From the NCBI RefSeq assembly GCF_001552135.1, contig NZ_BCQP01000036.1:1-64000 (forward strand): 64,000 nt of DNA, in the 5' to 3' direction. The notes beneath the pieces were generated by a model. The model was not told where the DNA came from, made no database searches, and saw only the letters and a list, made by a program, of their open reading frames with translations. This DNA comes from Actinomadura chibensis NBRC 106107. Lineage in GTDB: Bacteria; Actinomycetota; Actinomycetes; Streptosporangiales; Streptosporangiaceae. Every line of letters starts with the position of its first letter. Position 1 is the first letter of the stretch. The position numbers and the translations under genes were made by a program. Below, piece after piece: positions 34,372 to 45,081 of the stretch.

Positions 34372-36006
34372 TCAACTGATGATGGTGATGAGGTCGGCGC
34401 GAAGGGCGTCCAGGTCGGCTTTGGCCTGCGCGCGGGCCGCTGTGACGTCGTTCCCGGCGGGGTGGACGACTTCCAGGTAGCACTTGAGTTTGGGTTCGGT
34501 TCCGGAGGGGCGGATGACGACTCGGGCGCCTTCGGCCAGGTGGAATCTGAGTCCGTTGGTGGGTGGTAGGCCGTTCGAGCCGTGGGCGAGGTCGTCGAGC
34601 GACTCGACGGCGCGCCCGCCGAGCCGGGGCGGGGGATCCTTGCGTAGCCGCGTCATTGCCGCTGTGATCATCGACGGGTCCTGGGCCCGGATGGAGACCT
34701 GTGTGGTGGCGTGTAGGCCGTATCGGCGGGCTTGGTCGTCCAGGAGGTCGGGCAGGGTGCGGCCGTCGCGGTGGGCCTGGGTGGCGAGTGCGGTGATGGC
34801 GAGTGCGGCGCTGATGCCGTCTTTGTCGTTGACCAGGACGCCTCGGTCGTCGCCCACGCTGTAGCCGAGTGCTTCTTCGTATCCGAACACCATCCGGTCG
34901 GAGGGTCGGGCGGCGCGCATGATCCATTTGAAGCCGGTGAGTGACTCGGCGTATCGGACGCCGTGCCCGGCCGCGATGGCGCGCAGCAGCGAGGACGACA
35001 CGATCGTCGTGACGACCAGGCGGTCGTCGCCGGTGGTGTGGCGGAGGATGTGTTCGGCGAGCAGGCCGCCGAGTTCGTCGCCGGTGAGTGTCCGCCAGCC
35101 GCCCTTGTCGGGGATGGCGATGGCGCAGCGGTCGGCGTCCGGGTCGTTGGCGATCACCAGGTCCGCGCCGCGCTCGCGGGCCAGCGCCAGCGCGAGGTCG
35201 AGCGCGCCGGGCTCCTCCGGGTTCGGGAACGCGACGGTCGGGAAGTCGGGGTCGGGCTCGGCCTGCTCGGGCACGACGACCGGGGCCGGGAACCCGGCCC
35301 GGTCGAACGCGGCGAGCAGCACGTCGCGCCCCACCCCGTGCAGTGGCGTGTAGACGATCGACAGGGCGCTGTCACCGGTGAAGCCCAGGCGCAGGGACGA
35401 CACCGCGTCCAGGTAGAGGTCGGTGGTGTCGTGGACGGGCCAGCCTTCGCCCAGCGGCAGCTCGTCGACGCGTCCGACCGCGTCGATGGCGGCGGAGATC
35501 TCCGCGTCGGTCGGCGGGGCGATCTGCGCTCCGTCCGCCCAGTACACCTTGTAGCCGTTGTCGCGGGGCGGGTTGTGGCTGGCCGTGACCATCACGCCCG
35601 CGACGACGTCGGCGAAGCTCCGGGTGAAGTGCGCCAGGACGGGCGTCGGCACCGGCTCGGCGAACACCTCGGGACGCAGCCCGGCCCCGCTGAGCACGGC
35701 CGCGGTGTCGGCGGCGAACCGGCGTGAGCCGTGCCGCGCGTCGAACCCGATGATCACCCGGCTGTCGGGGGGTAGGCAGGCGGCCAGGCCCGCCGCCGCG
35801 CGCATCACCGTGACCCGGTTCATCCGGTTCGGACCGGCGCCCAGCTCGCCGCGCAGCCCCGCCGTCCCGAACTCCAGCCGCGCCCCGAACCGGTCAGCCA
35901 GCGCCTCGTCGTCGCCCGCGTCCAGAATGGCCCGCAGCTCGGCGCGGGTGCCGGGGTCGGGGTCCTGCGCGAGCCAGTCCCCGGCCCGCGCCCGCAGGTC
36001 GCTCAC
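34372..36006 (-). CDS. pmmB: Phospho-sugar mutase (phosphomannomutase/phosphopentomutase-like)
   Basis: This 544-residue alpha-D-phosphohexomutase has the phosphoserine loop [14 protein letters not shown], the metal loop DPDADRCAI, the sugar-binding GYEEALGY and the phosphate-binding [10 protein letters not shown]. Length and motifs match the PgmB/PmmB (phosphopentomutase-like) branch rather than ManB. It overlaps the purine nucleoside phosphorylase gene by 4 bases, so it may interconvert ribose-1- and ribose-5-phosphate produced by that enzyme. In mycobacteria pmmB and deoD are also neighbours, on which the symbol is based. Confidence 0.88.
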   Translation of the reverse strand: MSDLRARAGDWLAQDPDPGTRAELRAILDAGDDEALADRFGARLEFGTAGLRGELGAGPNRMNRVTVMRAAAGLAACLPPDSRVIIGFDARHGSRRFAADTAAVLSGAGLRPEVFAEPVPTPVLAHFTRSFADVVAGVMVTASHNPPRDNGYKVYWADGAQIAPPTDAEISAAIDAVGRVDELPLGEGWPVHDTTDLYLDAVSSLRLGFTGDSALSIVYTPLHGVGRDVLLAAFDRAGFPAPVVVPEQAEPDPDFPTVAFPNPEEPGALDLALALARERGADLVIANDPDADRCAIAIPDKGGWRTLTGDELGGLLAEHILRHTTGDDRLVVTTIVSSSLLRAIAAGHGVRYAESLTGFKWIMRAARPSDRMVFGYEEALGYSVGDDRGVLVNDKDGISAALAITALATQAHRDGRTLPDLLDDQARRYGLHATTQVSIRAQDPSMITAAMTRLRKDPPPRLGGRAVESLDDLAHGSNGLPPTNGLRFHLAEGARVVIRPSGTEPKLKCYLEVVHPAGNDVTAARAQAKADLDALRADLITIIS

Positions 36007-36797
36007 AGCTTCCCGAGGACGGTCGCGAGGAGGGCGCCCATGCGTCCGGCGGCCGCGCGGCCCGCCGCGAGGACCTCCTCGTGGTCGAGCGGCTCACCCG
36101 CGAGACCCGCCGCGATGTTGGTGACCAGCGACACGCCCAGCACGTCGGCGCCGCCGCGCCGCGCCGCGATCGTCTCCAGCACGGTCGACATGCCGACCAT
36201 GTCCGCACCGAGCGTGCGCAGCATCCTGATCTCGGCGGGCGTCTCATACGACGGCCCACGCAACGCCGCATACACCCCCTCCGACAACGTCGGATCCACC
36301 TCCCTGGCCAAGGCCCGCAACCGCTCCGAGTACGCCTCGGTCAAATCCAGGAACGACGCCCCCGACAGCGGGTTGGCCCCCGACAGGTTCAGGTGGTCGG
36401 CGATCAGCACCGGCTCCCCGACCTTCTGGTGCTCGGGCCGCAGCCCGCCCGCCGCGTTCGTCAGCACCACCGTCCCCACCCCGGCCGCCAACGCCGTCCG
36501 GACGGGGTGCACCACCGCATCCACACCGCGCCCCTCGTACAGATGCGTCCGGCCAAGGAACACCAGGGCCCGGCGGCCAGACACCTCCAGGACACGGACC
36601 CGCCCGGCATGCCCCTCCACCCCAGGCGGAGCGAACCCCGGCAACTCGGAGACACCCAGCTCCAATTCCGCAGCGCCCAGCGCATCAGCCGCCGGAACCC
36701 AGCCCGAACCCATCACCAAAGCGACGTCGAAAGAGTCGACCGACGTGCGGTTACGCAGCTCGTCCGCGGCCTCCCGCGCCAGTGCCAGGGCGGTCAT
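36003..36797 (-). CDS. deoD: Purine nucleoside phosphorylase
   Basis: The 264-residue product matches the trimeric PNP family, which splits (deoxy)inosine or guanosine with phosphate into base and sugar-1-phosphate. Signatures are LVMGSGW (phosphate loop), [43 protein letters not shown] and VTNIAAGL. Length is normal. It is coupled by ATGA overlaps both to the upstream cytosine-deaminase-like gene and to the downstream mutase, giving a three-gene salvage module. Confidence 0.95.
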   Translation of the reverse strand: MTALALAREAADELRNRTSVDSFDVALVMGSGWVPAADALGAAELELGVSELPGFAPPGVEGHAGRVRVLEVSGRRALVFLGRTHLYEGRGVDAVVHPVRTALAAGVGTVVLTNAAGGLRPEHQKVGEPVLIADHLNLSGANPLSGASFLDLTEAYSERLRALAREVDPTLSEGVYAALRGPSYETPAEIRMLRTLGADMVGMSTVLETIAARRGGADVLGVSLVTNIAAGLAGEPLDHEEVLAAGRAAAGRMGALLATVLGKL

Positions 36798-37996
36798 GCC
36801 TGCACCAGGGCGCCGGAGCGGGCGACGATCTTGCCGCGCTTCATCACGAGCGTCCGCGGCGGCGGCGCCACGACGAGCTCACCGACCGCCTCGCCCGGGA
36901 GGACCACCAGGTCGGCGACGTCTCCGGCCTTGAGGTCGCACGGCGGGGCGCCGAGGACCTCGCGGCCCAGGGTCGTGCCCATGGTGACCGCGAACTCCAG
37001 GTCCTCGTCCCTGCGCCAGTACTGCTTGTAGGCCAGGAACGTCGCCCTGGCGAGGATGTCGCCCTCGCCCCACGGCGACCAGCGGCTGCGGGCTGAGTCG
37101 GATCCCAGGCACATCCGCACGCCCCGCGCGTGCAGGGCCTTGACGTCCGGCACCGGCAGCAGCCCGTGGACGCCGACGGCGACGGCGATGTCCGCGTCGG
37201 CGAGCACCGACGCCAGGCGATCGAACTGCGCGGGCGTCGGGTCGGCCAGGCTGAACACGTCGCACAGGCTGACCTTGCCCTGCATGCCGAGCGCCTTGAC
37301 CCGCTCGGCGATCCGCTCGATGAGCCAGATGCCCAGTTCGCCGGACTCGTGCGCGTGGAAGTCCACCGGCACCTGGTGCTTGTCGGCGAGGCCGAAGACG
37401 ATGTCGAGCTGGCGGGCGGCGTCTCCGTCGACACCGGCCGGGTCCAGCCCGCCGATCGCGTCGGCCCCGTCCCGCAGCGCCTGGTCGAGCAGTTCGGCGG
37501 TGCCGGGCTTGCGCAGGATGCCGAGCTGGGGGAACGCCACGATCTGGAGGTCCGCGAGGTCGGCCATGTCCGCGCGCACCTGGAGGAGGCCGTGGACGCC
37601 GTCGAGGCCGATCTCCGGGGCGACGTCGGTGAACGTCCGAATCGAGGTCGAGCCGTACGCGACGCACATGTCGAGGAAGGCGCGCGCCCGCGTGGCGACG
37701 GGCGTCGTCGTCTCCGCCCACTGCCGCAACTGGTCCTCGAACATCTGGTCCATGGTGATCGGCTCGGACGTCCGCCGGACCCACGGCTCGCCCCACAGGC
37801 TCTTGTCGGCGTGCGCGTGGCCGTCGACGAAGCCCGGCAGGACGATCTGCCCGGCGAGGTCCTCGACGTGGTCGGCCGGGCCGAGGTCGGCGGGCGGCTC
37901 CGTGCCGACGGCGCTGATCGTCCCGTCGGCGACGGTGATGGTCTTCGGGTCGCCCACGCCGTACGGGCGGACGTTGGACAGGATGATTCTGGACAT
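36794..37996 (-). CDS. Cytosine-deaminase-like amidohydrolase
   Basis: The 400-residue product is a CodA/AtzC-type amidohydrolase. Metal ligands are visible in [10 protein letters not shown] (HxH), in [10 protein letters not shown] (His, with the catalytic Glu) and in [15 protein letters not shown] (Asp). The position where CodA relatives have a catalytic His in an S-H-x-F/T motif reads [12 protein letters not shown], with Asp in place of His by my alignment. That suggests a changed substrate or mechanism. The ATG at 37996 gives the usual N-terminus ([13 protein letters not shown]). It is coupled to PNP and lies downstream of a ThiY-type importer, so an imported pyrimidine-like base is the likely substrate. 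Confidence 0.85.
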   Translation of the reverse strand: MSRIILSNVRPYGVGDPKTITVADGTISAVGTEPPADLGPADHVEDLAGQIVLPGFVDGHAHADKSLWGEPWVRRTSEPITMDQMFEDQLRQWAETTTPVATRARAFLDMCVAYGSTSIRTFTDVAPEIGLDGVHGLLQVRADMADLADLQIVAFPQLGILRKPGTAELLDQALRDGADAIGGLDPAGVDGDAARQLDIVFGLADKHQVPVDFHAHESGELGIWLIERIAERVKALGMQGKVSLCDVFSLADPTPAQFDRLASVLADADIAVAVGVHGLLPVPDVKALHARGVRMCLGSDSARSRWSPWGEGDILARATFLAYKQYWRRDEDLEFAVTMGTTLGREVLGAPPCDLKAGDVADLVVLPGEAVGELVVAPPPRTLVMKRGKIVARSGALVQA

Positions 37997-38064
37997 GATT
38001 CGCCCTCTCCTACTTCCCGGTGCCCCGGGATGGTGAATGTTCGCGCTCCAGCCGCTCAAGCCGG

Positions 38065-39819
38065 CTACTCGAGGCGGCTGAGCGCGGCGTCCTCCAGCGC
38101 GCCGGCCAGGCGGTAGGCCATGAGCGAGGCCAGCAGGACGGTGGCGACGCCGCCCCAGACGAAGTCGTAGTCCGACAGGGTCGCGGCGACGGTCATCGAG
38201 GCGCCGAGCCCGTAGCCGGTGGCGAGCCACTCCGCCACCATGGCCGCGCCGATGGACAGCGGCAGCGCGATCTTGACCGAGGCCAGCAGCGCCGGCAGCG
38301 CGTACGGGATGAGCAGCTTCGTCAGGCGGTGCACGCGCCCCGCCCCCACGGCGGTGAGCAGGTCCACGGCGCTTTGCGGGACGGCCCTCATCGCGAGCAG
38401 CACGTTGACGAGGATGGGGAAGAACGTCATCACCGCGATCAGGACGGTCACGGCGACGATCCCCCGCCCGAACATCAGGGCGAGCAGCGGCATCGCGGCC
38501 ACGATCGGGATCGACCGGAGGGCGATCGAGATGGGCATCAGCACCCGCTCGATCACCGGGAACTCGTGCGCGACGACGGCCATCGCCACCGCGAGGACCA
38601 GCCCGACCAGGAAGCCGACGCCCGCGTCCCCGATGGTGCGCAGCAGCGACGACAGCAGGTACGGCAGCGGGTCCTCGGCCTCGCCGGAGGCGGTGACGAG
38701 CTGGGTGTCCCCGGTGGCGAAGTAGGGCGCGACCTGCAGCGGCCCCCGGGCCACCTCGGCGCCGCCCGGCACGACGAGGACGAGCAGCCACCAGCCGAGC
38801 ACGACGCCCGCCAGGGTCGCGACCGCCGCGAAGGCGGTGCGCGGCAGCCGGGCGGCGAGCCGCGCGTCCCGCCGCCCGGGCCTCGCCGGACGCGCGCCGA
38901 GGACGGTGTCGGTCGACCGCGTCCAGGGCAGGACCAGCCGCACCACCAGCGGCAGCGCCAGGAACGCCGCGGCGGCGAGCAGCGAGGTCACGATCGCGAG
39001 GCCCCACGCGCGGGGGACGTCGAACGCGCCCTGCGCCTGGATCATCGCGACCCCGAGTCCCTCCTCGCCGCCCATGTACTCCCCGATGATCGCGCCGAGG
39101 ATGGCGCTCGGCGCCGCGACCTGGAGCCCGCCGACGAGGCTCGGGATCGCGGCGGGCAGCCGCACCCTGCGGATGACCGTCCACTCCGAGCCGCCCGCGG
39201 CGCGCACCACGTCGACCGACGTCCGGTCCACCCCGGCGAGGCCGAGGACGGCGGCGACCAGGGTGGTGAACACCACGGCCTGCGCGGCGAGGATCACGCT
39301 CGGGACGTTCCCGCGGAACGCGATGGCGAGCAGCGGCGCGATGGCGATGAGCGGCAGCGCGATCGCGCCGACCGCGACCCGCTCGAACAGCGCCTGGACG
39401 CGGGGGAACGGCAGCGTGCACAGGGCCAGCGCGATCGCTATGCCGTTGCCCCACAGGTAGCCCTGCGACGCCGACGCCATGGTGGCGGCCGCGTTCGGGA
39501 CGTAGTAGTCGGCGTCGTCGCGCATCTGCGCGAGCACGTCGCCGGGCGGCGGCACCAGCGACCCGAACCCGCCGAGCGACAGCACCTGCCAGCCGGCGAC
39601 CAGCACCGCCACCGTCATCAGGGGCGGGACGGCGTTCCGCAGGCGCGCGGCCCAGCGCGGGCCGGGAGCGTCCGGAGAGGCGCCCCGTTCCCTCCGGACG
39701 GCCGCCTTCCGGGAGCCGCCGCGCCCCCGCCGGGAGGACGCGGCCGCCGAGCCGCCGGGCTCCCGCCGGGCGGAGCCGCTCATGGAACGTTCCCGTTCCT
39801 GCCGGGCGGGGGTGCTCAT
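38065..39819 (-). CDS. ABC transporter permease with two fused SsuC/ThiX-type units
   Basis: One 584-residue protein contains two complete binding-protein-dependent permease domains. The first (about 60-300) has the EAA segment [27 protein letters not shown]. The second (about 335-584) has [28 protein letters not shown]. An Arg/Ser/Gly-rich cytoplasmic tail precedes the first helix. The fusion would replace the usual homodimer. Its start overlaps the ATPase stop by ATGA (39816-39819); an ATG at 39783 is an alternative. It serves the importer formed with the genes at 39816 and 40664. Confidence 0.88.
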   Translation of the reverse strand: MSTPARQERERSMSGSARREPGGSAAASSRRGRGGSRKAAVRRERGASPDAPGPRWAARLRNAVPPLMTVAVLVAGWQVLSLGGFGSLVPPPGDVLAQMRDDADYYVPNAAATMASASQGYLWGNGIAIALALCTLPFPRVQALFERVAVGAIALPLIAIAPLLAIAFRGNVPSVILAAQAVVFTTLVAAVLGLAGVDRTSVDVVRAAGGSEWTVIRRVRLPAAIPSLVGGLQVAAPSAILGAIIGEYMGGEEGLGVAMIQAQGAFDVPRAWGLAIVTSLLAAAAFLALPLVVRLVLPWTRSTDTVLGARPARPGRRDARLAARLPRTAFAAVATLAGVVLGWWLLVLVVPGGAEVARGPLQVAPYFATGDTQLVTASGEAEDPLPYLLSSLLRTIGDAGVGFLVGLVLAVAMAVVAHEFPVIERVLMPISIALRSIPIVAAMPLLALMFGRGIVAVTVLIAVMTFFPILVNVLLAMRAVPQSAVDLLTAVGAGRVHRLTKLLIPYALPALLASVKIALPLSIGAAMVAEWLATGYGLGASMTVAATLSDYDFVWGGVATVLLASLMAYRLAGALEDAALSRLE

Positions 39820-40667
39820 GGGCGCGTCCCGTTCCCGTGGCCGGCGAACAGCCTCTCCGACAGCTCGTCGCACAGCGCGTGGAAGGCGCCGTCCTGCAGG
39901 ATCTCGGGCGTGCGCGGCCGCGGCAGGTCGACCCGGACGACGTCCAGGATCGTTCCAGGCCGCGGTGACATCAGGACCACGGTGTCCGAGAGCAGGACCG
40001 CCTCGGCGATGCCGTGGGTGACCAGCACCGTGGTCGTGCCCCGCTCCGCCCAGATCCGCTGCAGCTCGAAGTTGAGCCGCTGGCGGGTCAGGTCGTCCAG
40101 CGCCCCGAACGGCTCGTCCAGGAGCAGGAGTTCGGGGTCGGTGACCAGGGACCGGGCCAGCGACACCCGCTGGCGCATGCCTCCGGACAGCTGCGACGGC
40201 CGCGACTTCTCGAACCCCGTGAGCCCGACCAGCCGGATCAGGTCGGCGACCGCGTCGCCGCCGCGCCGGCCCGCGACCTCCAGCGGGAGCCGGATGTTGG
40301 CCTCGACGCTCCGCCACGGCAGCAGTCCGGCGTCCTGGAACGCGACGCCGACGCCGTGCCCCTCGCGCAGCTCGCGCGGCGTCCGGCCGTGGACGGTGAC
40401 CGTCCCGGCGGTCGGGGTCTCCAGGTCGGCCAGCATCCGCAGCACCGTGGACTTGCCGCACCCGGACGGGCCCAGCAGCCCGACGAACTCGCCGCGGCGG
40501 GACGAGAAGGTGAACTCCCGCAGCGCCTCGACCGACGCCCCCTTGCCGCTGAACGTCTTCTTCAAGCCGCTCGTGCGAATCCCCTCGGCGCCCTGCGCAT
40601 CGTCTGAGGTGGCGCGGGACGGATCGGCGTCCGGCAGTGTTCTCTCCTCCGGCATGGCGCGCCTCAC
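39816..40667 (-). CDS. ABC transporter ATP-binding protein (SsuB/TauB/ThiZ type)
   Basis: The 283-residue ATPase has Walker [11 protein letters not shown]-loop [13 protein letters not shown], signature [15 protein letters not shown], Walker [13 protein letters not shown] and switch VTHGIAEAV. The FQDxxLLPW pattern is typical of the nitrate/sulfonate/taurine/HMP-type importers. An N-terminal extension of about 30 polar residues is unconserved. Its ATG overlaps the stop of the binding-protein gene. Confidence 0.93.
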   Translation of the reverse strand: MRRAMPEERTLPDADPSRATSDDAQGAEGIRTSGLKKTFSGKGASVEALREFTFSSRRGEFVGLLGPSGCGKSTVLRMLADLETPTAGTVTVHGRTPRELREGHGVGVAFQDAGLLPWRSVEANIRLPLEVAGRRGGDAVADLIRLVGLTGFEKSRPSQLSGGMRQRVSLARSLVTDPELLLLDEPFGALDDLTRQRLNFELQRIWAERGTTTVLVTHGIAEAVLLSDTVVLMSPRPGTILDVVRVDLPRPRTPEILQDGAFHALCDELSERLFAGHGNGTRP

Positions 40668-41713
40668 CCCCCGAGCAGCTCGTTGGTGAACAGCGACGTG
40701 TCGAGCTTGATCCCGATGCTGCTCAGGCTCGTGATCGTCTCCTGGATGAGCGCGTCGGACATCCAGAACAGCCCCTTGGACGCGGCGCCGCCGTCGCCGC
40801 TGACGTACGGCGCGATGGCGGCGAGCGACTTGGCCTGCTCGTCGTGCTTCAGGCCGAGCTTCGCGCCGTACCGCTTGACGATCACGTCGGCGGCGTGCCG
40901 CTGGTCGCGCAGCGCCGCCTCCCAGCCCTGCCTGCTGGCCGCCATGAACTTGCGGGCGCGCTCGCGGGCGGCGGGGTCGTCCAGCGTCTTCTGGGACGCG
41001 AAGAAGACGCTCTGCATCCGGTTGAACCCGAAGTCCGCCAGCGGCATCACGTGCGTCTTGACCCCGCGCAGCTCCAGCGACACCGGCTGGTTCGAGGCGA
41101 ACCCCCAGATCGCGTCCACCTCGCGGGCGGCGAGCGGCGCGGGGTCGAACTGGATCGGCACCAGCTTCACCTTGCTGACGTCCACGCCGTTGCGCTTCAT
41201 GAACACCAGGGCGGTGTTCTTCCCCGCCAGGGTGATGCCGAGCTTCTTGCCCTCGATCTCCTTGGGGCTCTTGACCGGACGGTCGGCGAGCGAGATCCAG
41301 GACTCGGGGCTCTTCAGCAGCCCGGCCCCGACGATCTTCAGTTTCGCGCCGCGGGCGACGGCGGTGGCGACGTTCTCCGGGATCGCCTCGACGCCGAGGT
41401 CGACCCGGCTCGTCGTGACCATGGGGACGACCGCGGAGTTCGGCCCGCCCGGCAGGACGTCGACGTTGAGTCCCTGCTTGGTGTAGAGGCCGTCCTCGGC
41501 CGCGATGAAGATGCCCGCGTACTCCGCGTTCGGAATCCAGGCGAGCTTCACCGCGAACCGGCCTTTTCCGGCTTTGCCGCCGGCGGCGTCGCTGGAACCG
41601 CAGGCGGACAGCCAGGGGACGGCCGAGCCGACCGCCGCCACGGCCGCGCCCTGACCGGCGACCCGGAGGAAGGAACGCCGGCCCATGCCGGGCGGCGTGC
41701 AGGTGTGGGTCAT
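40664..41713 (-). CDS. ABC transporter substrate-binding protein, ThiY/NMT1-like, Tat lipoprotein
   Basis: The 349-residue product has a twin-arginine signal ([12 protein letters not shown]) followed by a lipobox (LSAC), so it should be exported folded and lipid-anchored. The mature protein begins [25 protein letters not shown], very like the NMT1/THI5 family that binds pyrimidines such as HMP derivatives. Since it is coupled to a double permease and ATPase and leads into a cytosine-deaminase-like enzyme, PNP and a mutase, a nucleobase or nucleoside ligand is inferred. Start chosen at ATG 41713; the ATG at 41686 (MGRRSF) is also possible. Confidence 0.9.
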   Translation of the reverse strand: MTHTCTPPGMGRRSFLRVAGQGAAVAAVGSAVPWLSACGSSDAAGGKAGKGRFAVKLAWIPNAEYAGIFIAAEDGLYTKQGLNVDVLPGGPNSAVVPMVTTSRVDLGVEAIPENVATAVARGAKLKIVGAGLLKSPESWISLADRPVKSPKEIEGKKLGITLAGKNTALVFMKRNGVDVSKVKLVPIQFDPAPLAAREVDAIWGFASNQPVSLELRGVKTHVMPLADFGFNRMQSVFFASQKTLDDPAARERARKFMAASRQGWEAALRDQRHAADVIVKRYGAKLGLKHDEQAKSLAAIAPYVSGDGGAASKGLFWMSDALIQETITSLSSIGIKLDTSLFTNELLGG

Positions 41714-41768
41714 TCGTGCTCCCGAAAGAGTCGTCGTCGTGATCGCCGTGGTGAATGGGGCTAGCGCT

Positions 41769-42515
41769 CTACGCGAGGTCGTTTTCCGCGAGCAGCGTGT
41801 GGATGACGTGAGCGTTTCCGCTGTTGGCGAAGTGCTCCGTCTCACGGATCATTCCGTCGAGATGCACGACCATGAGCCGTTCGGCGCCGTCGGCGTCCCG
41901 GTCCGAGATGCTGGCGACGATGCCGCGGTGCTCCTGGTCCCACCGAAGCAGTGCGTCCCGCTTGATTCCGATCATGATGAGCAGTCGTTCGAGCACGTCG
42001 AGGCGCTCGTCGAACACGGTCATGCTGATGGCCTGGATCTGCTTGTTGTGCGAGGCCTGGCCGATCGTCTTGTGGAAGGCGAGCCGCTCCCGCCAGCGCG
42101 CCTCGCCGTCCGTCGCGACCATCTCCCGCAGCCGGGCGACCTCCTCCGGCCGCGCCCGCAGGGCGGCGGCCCGCGCGGCCTCCCGCTCGATGCCCCGGCG
42201 GCCGATCAGGTGGTCGATCAGGTCGTGGACGTCGCGCATGGCGAGCGCGTCGGCGAAGGACGACTCACGGCGGCTGTCCAACTGCTGGTTGGCCGCGACG
42301 CGGCTGCCCTCCTCGGTGAGGATGCGCCCCTTCTTTCCCAGCGACTGGGTGAGGGCGCGCTCGTCGAGGTCGTTGAGCAGCCGGCTCACCGTCGACTCGC
42401 TGACGTCGAAGCCGCGTTCCCGCAGGTGGCGGGTCGCGGCCCGCGCGCCCACCGGGCCCTCCTGGGCGCTCATGAACGCCAGCAGCGCGGACTCCATCGT
42501 CGGCGTGTGCCGCAC
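41769..42515 (-). CDS. FCD-domain transcriptional regulator
   Basis: This 248-residue protein has an N-terminal winged helix (about 5-75, SESTVSRLLNDLDERALTQ) and a C-terminal all-helical FCD ligand-binding domain with candidate metal ligands in MRDVHDLIDHLI, FHKTIGQASHN and HLDGMIRETEHF. FCD regulators usually repress catabolic or transport genes until they bind an organic acid or related ligand. GGAGGAGG precedes the GTG start. It lies upstream of the importer operon on the same strand and divergent from udp, so it probably controls both. Three GTATG direct repeats in the shared promoter region are candidate sites. Confidence 0.88.
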   Translation of the reverse strand: MRHTPTMESALLAFMSAQEGPVGARAATRHLRERGFDVSESTVSRLLNDLDERALTQSLGKKGRILTEEGSRVAANQQLDSRRESSFADALAMRDVHDLIDHLIGRRGIEREAARAAALRARPEEVARLREMVATDGEARWRERLAFHKTIGQASHNKQIQAISMTVFDERLDVLERLLIMIGIKRDALLRWDQEHRGIVASISDRDADGAERLMVVHLDGMIRETEHFANSGNAHVIHTLLAENDLA

Positions 42516-42547
42516 GGTCGCCTCCTCCTGTCAGTTCCGTGGACGGA

Positions 42548-42577
42548 ACCGTAGGCGGGCTTGTCGGTGTATGTCAA
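42548..42577 (-). promoter_or_regulatory. Promoter of FCD regulator and importer operon
   Basis: On the minus strand TTGACA (42577-42572) and TACGGT (42553-42548) are separated by 18 bases. The -35 is a perfect sigma70-type consensus. It overlaps the first GTATG repeat, so binding there would block it. Confidence 0.6.
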
Positions 42578-42612
42578 TAGTGACGAACGTATGTGGATTG
42601 TGGCACTGTATG
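42569..42612. repeat. Three GTATG direct repeats in divergent promoter region
   Basis: GTATG occurs at 42569-42573, 42589-42593 and 42608-42612, spaced 20 and 19 bases apart, that is, about two helical turns. They lie between the FCD regulator and udp and are good candidates for regulator binding to one DNA face. Confidence 0.4.
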
Positions 42613-42640
42613 CCCGCAATTGATGTACGAGAGGATCTGG

Positions 42641-43423
42641 ATGAACGGCGACAAGCTGGCCCACCACCTGCACCTTCGCGCCGGGGACGTCGGGCGGTAC
42701 GCGCTCCTGCCCGGCAACCCCGACCAGGTGGCCTCGATCGCGGCGCTCCTCGACGCCCCGGAGTTCGTCGCCCGCAACCGCGAGTTCGAGACCTGGCGCG
42801 GCACGCTGGACGGCGAGCGGGTCCTCGTGACCTCCACGGGCGTCGGCGGACCGTCCACGGCCCTCGCCGTCGAGGAACTCGCCGCGCTCGGGGTCGACAC
42901 GATGATCCGGATCGGGGTGTCGGGCTCGATGCGGCCCGACGCCGCGAACGGCGAGCTGGCCGTCCTCACCGCGGCGATCCGCGACGAGGGCACCACCAGG
43001 CAGTACCTGCCGGTCGAGTTCCCGGCGGTCGCCGACCTCGACGTGCTGCTCGCGCTCCGGGAGGCCGCCGAGCGCGCGGGCGTCCCGTACCGGTGCGGGC
43101 CGGCGCACACCAAGGACTCCTACTACGGCGAGACGGAACCGGACCGGATGCCGCTCGCGGCGGCGCTGACCGAGCGGTTCGAGGCCTGGCGCCGCGGCGG
43201 GGCCGTCTGCTCGGAGATGGAGACCGCCGCCGTGTTCATCGTCGGCGCCGTGCTCGGGGTGCGCACGGGCGGCGTCGTGATGATGTGGAGCCGGGACGCC
43301 ATCGACACCGGCGCCGCGCCGTCCAGCGACCCGCTGTTCGCCACCGCCGTGGACGCGGTGCGCGCCCTCATCGCGGCGGCTCCGCGCTCCGGCGCGCCCG
43401 TGCGGTCCGCCGCCGGAGCGTGA
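42641..43423 (+). CDS. udp: Uridine phosphorylase-like nucleoside phosphorylase
   Basis: The 260-residue product is a nucleoside phosphorylase-I family enzyme resembling Udp, which cleaves uridine with phosphate. Motifs are LLPGNPDQV (phosphate loop), TSTGVGGPSTALAVEEL, IRIGVSGSM, the base-proximal GTTRQYLP and EMETAAVF. AGAGGA at 42630-42635 supports the ATG at 42641. It is divergent from the FCD regulator and completes the nucleoside salvage block. The gene continues without a terminator into the MFS gene. Confidence 0.9.
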   Translation: MNGDKLAHHLHLRAGDVGRYALLPGNPDQVASIAALLDAPEFVARNREFETWRGTLDGERVLVTSTGVGGPSTALAVEELAALGVDTMIRIGVSGSMRPDAANGELAVLTAAIRDEGTTRQYLPVEFPAVADLDVLLALREAAERAGVPYRCGPAHTKDSYYGETEPDRMPLAAALTERFEAWRRGGAVCSEMETAAVFIVGAVLGVRTGGVVMMWSRDAIDTGAAPSSDPLFATAVDAVRALIAAAPRSGAPVRSAAGA

Positions 43424-43466
43424 TGGGCCCGACGACGCCGAGCGGCCCCGCCGGACGGGCCGCGAC

Positions 43467-44813
43467 GTGACCACGGACCACCCGCCCCTGGAGGCCGAGG
43501 GAGACTCGCCAGACCGATCCGGCACGAACGGCCGGACCCCCGAACCCGGGCCCGCGCGTCCCGCCGACGCGGTACCGGCGCGGCCCGTCGACGCGGCGCT
43601 GGCGCGTCCCGCCGACGCGGCGCGCGGGCGCGGCGGCGCGTTCCGGCGCCGCCTCGGGGCGCTGGTCGCCGTCGTCCTCGTCGCCGTGAACCTCCGGGTC
43701 GCGGTGACGAGCCTCGGCGCCGTCCTCGACCAGGCCCGCGCCGACCTCGGGATGTCCACGTTCGCCGCCTCCACCGCGGCGGCCCTGCCGGTCGTGTGCT
43801 TCGGCGGCTTCGCCCTGGGGACGCCCTGGCTCATCCGGCGCGCGGGCGCGAACACCGGGCTGGGCCTCGCCCTCGGACTGCTCGTGGTCGGGCTGCTCGT
43901 CCGGGTCGTCGGCGGCGAGGCGACCCTGCTCGCGGGCACCTTCGTCGCCTGCGCCGGCATCGCGGTGGGGAACGTGCTGGTCCCGGTGATCGTCAAGATG
44001 GAGTTCGCGGCCCGGGTCGGGGAGGTCACCGGCGCCTACAGCGCCGCCATGTCCGCCGGGGCCGCGATCGGCGCCGCCGCCACCGTGCCGGTCGGCGACG
44101 CCACCGGCGGTTGGCGCGGCGGGCTCGCGGCCTGGGCCGTCCTCGCCGCCGTCACCCTGGCGGTCTGGCTGCCGCGGACGCGCCGGACCGCCGCCCCGGC
44201 CGAGCACCGCGCGCCGGCGACGGCCATGATGCACAGCCCGGTCGCCTGGTCGGTCACCCTGCTCTTCGCGACGCAGTCCGTGCTCGCCTTCGTCGTCATG
44301 GCCTGGCTTCCGACCGTCTACCTCGACGCCGGCTTCACACCGGACGAGGCGGGCACGCTCCTCGCCGTCGCCCTCCTCGTCGGCATACCGGTGTACTTCG
44401 CCGTGCCGGTCCTGGCGGCGCGGCTGCGGCGGCAGGGAGCGCTCGGCGCGGGCATGACCGTCGTCCAGATCGCCGGCCTGGCCGGGCTCCTGCTCCGCCC
44501 GGAGACGCTTCCCTGGCTCTGGGCGGTCTTCGTCGGCATCGGCGGCGGCGTGTTCCCGCTGACCCTGGCGCTGTTCAGCATGCGGACCCGCACCGCGGCG
44601 GACACGGCCGCCCTCTCGGCGATGGCGCAGAGCGTCGGCTACCTCCTGGCCGCCTTCGGCCCGTTCACCGTCGGTGTCCTCCGCGACGCAACCGGCTCCT
44701 GGACCGCCCCGATAGCACTCCTCATGGCTATCTGCGTCCTCCAGACGGCCCTGTCCTTCAGCGCAGGCTTCCCGCGCTTCGTAGAAACCACGCCCGAAGG
44801 CCGCCGCCCATGA
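43467..44813 (+). CDS. MFS transporter, CynX/NimT family
   Basis: The 448-residue protein has a long Pro/Ala/Arg-rich cytoplasmic N-terminus (about 60 residues) followed by 12 predicted helices. The first helix LVAVVLVAVNLRVAVTSLGA with the N-L-R motif is typical of the CynX/NimT branch, whose members move cyanate, nitroimidazoles or are uncharacterised. The N-terminal tail contains two near-repeats (RPADAVPARPVDAALARPADA). It starts with GTG 43 bases after udp, so it may be co-transcribed and export or import a related small molecule. Confidence 0.88.
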   Translation: MTTDHPPLEAEGDSPDRSGTNGRTPEPGPARPADAVPARPVDAALARPADAARGRGGAFRRRLGALVAVVLVAVNLRVAVTSLGAVLDQARADLGMSTFAASTAAALPVVCFGGFALGTPWLIRRAGANTGLGLALGLLVVGLLVRVVGGEATLLAGTFVACAGIAVGNVLVPVIVKMEFAARVGEVTGAYSAAMSAGAAIGAAATVPVGDATGGWRGGLAAWAVLAAVTLAVWLPRTRRTAAPAEHRAPATAMMHSPVAWSVTLLFATQSVLAFVVMAWLPTVYLDAGFTPDEAGTLLAVALLVGIPVYFAVPVLAARLRRQGALGAGMTVVQIAGLAGLLLRPETLPWLWAVFVGIGGGVFPLTLALFSMRTRTAADTAALSAMAQSVGYLLAAFGPFTVGVLRDATGSWTAPIALLMAICVLQTALSFSAGFPRFVETTPEGRRP

Positions 44814-44967
44814 ACCCGCCCCACCACCGCACGAACCACCGACCTGCTCACCCCCTGTGGACGGCGCTCGCAAAGGCCACCGCCGTAACCCTGTGAACAA
44901 AGGGTGATACCAGGCTCACTCGATCTCCGTTGACCCGTCCCCGGGCAGGCTCCATCCTGGCGATGTA

Positions 44968-44984
44968 GACCACTCACTGTGGTC
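44968..44984. promoter_or_regulatory. Inverted repeat upstream of FAD oxidoreductase
   Basis: GACCAC (44968-44973) and GTGGTC (44979-44984) form a 6-bp inverted repeat with a 5-base spacer about 100 bases before the oxidoreductase start. An operator role is possible. Confidence 0.3.
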
Positions 44985-45081
44985 GATTACGTGCCGAGCG
45001 TCGTGGAGAAGGGGAGACGACGCATCCGCCGAGCGGGTGGCAGGCCCGGCGACCGGGTCGGCGCCGAAAGGGAGGCTGGCC

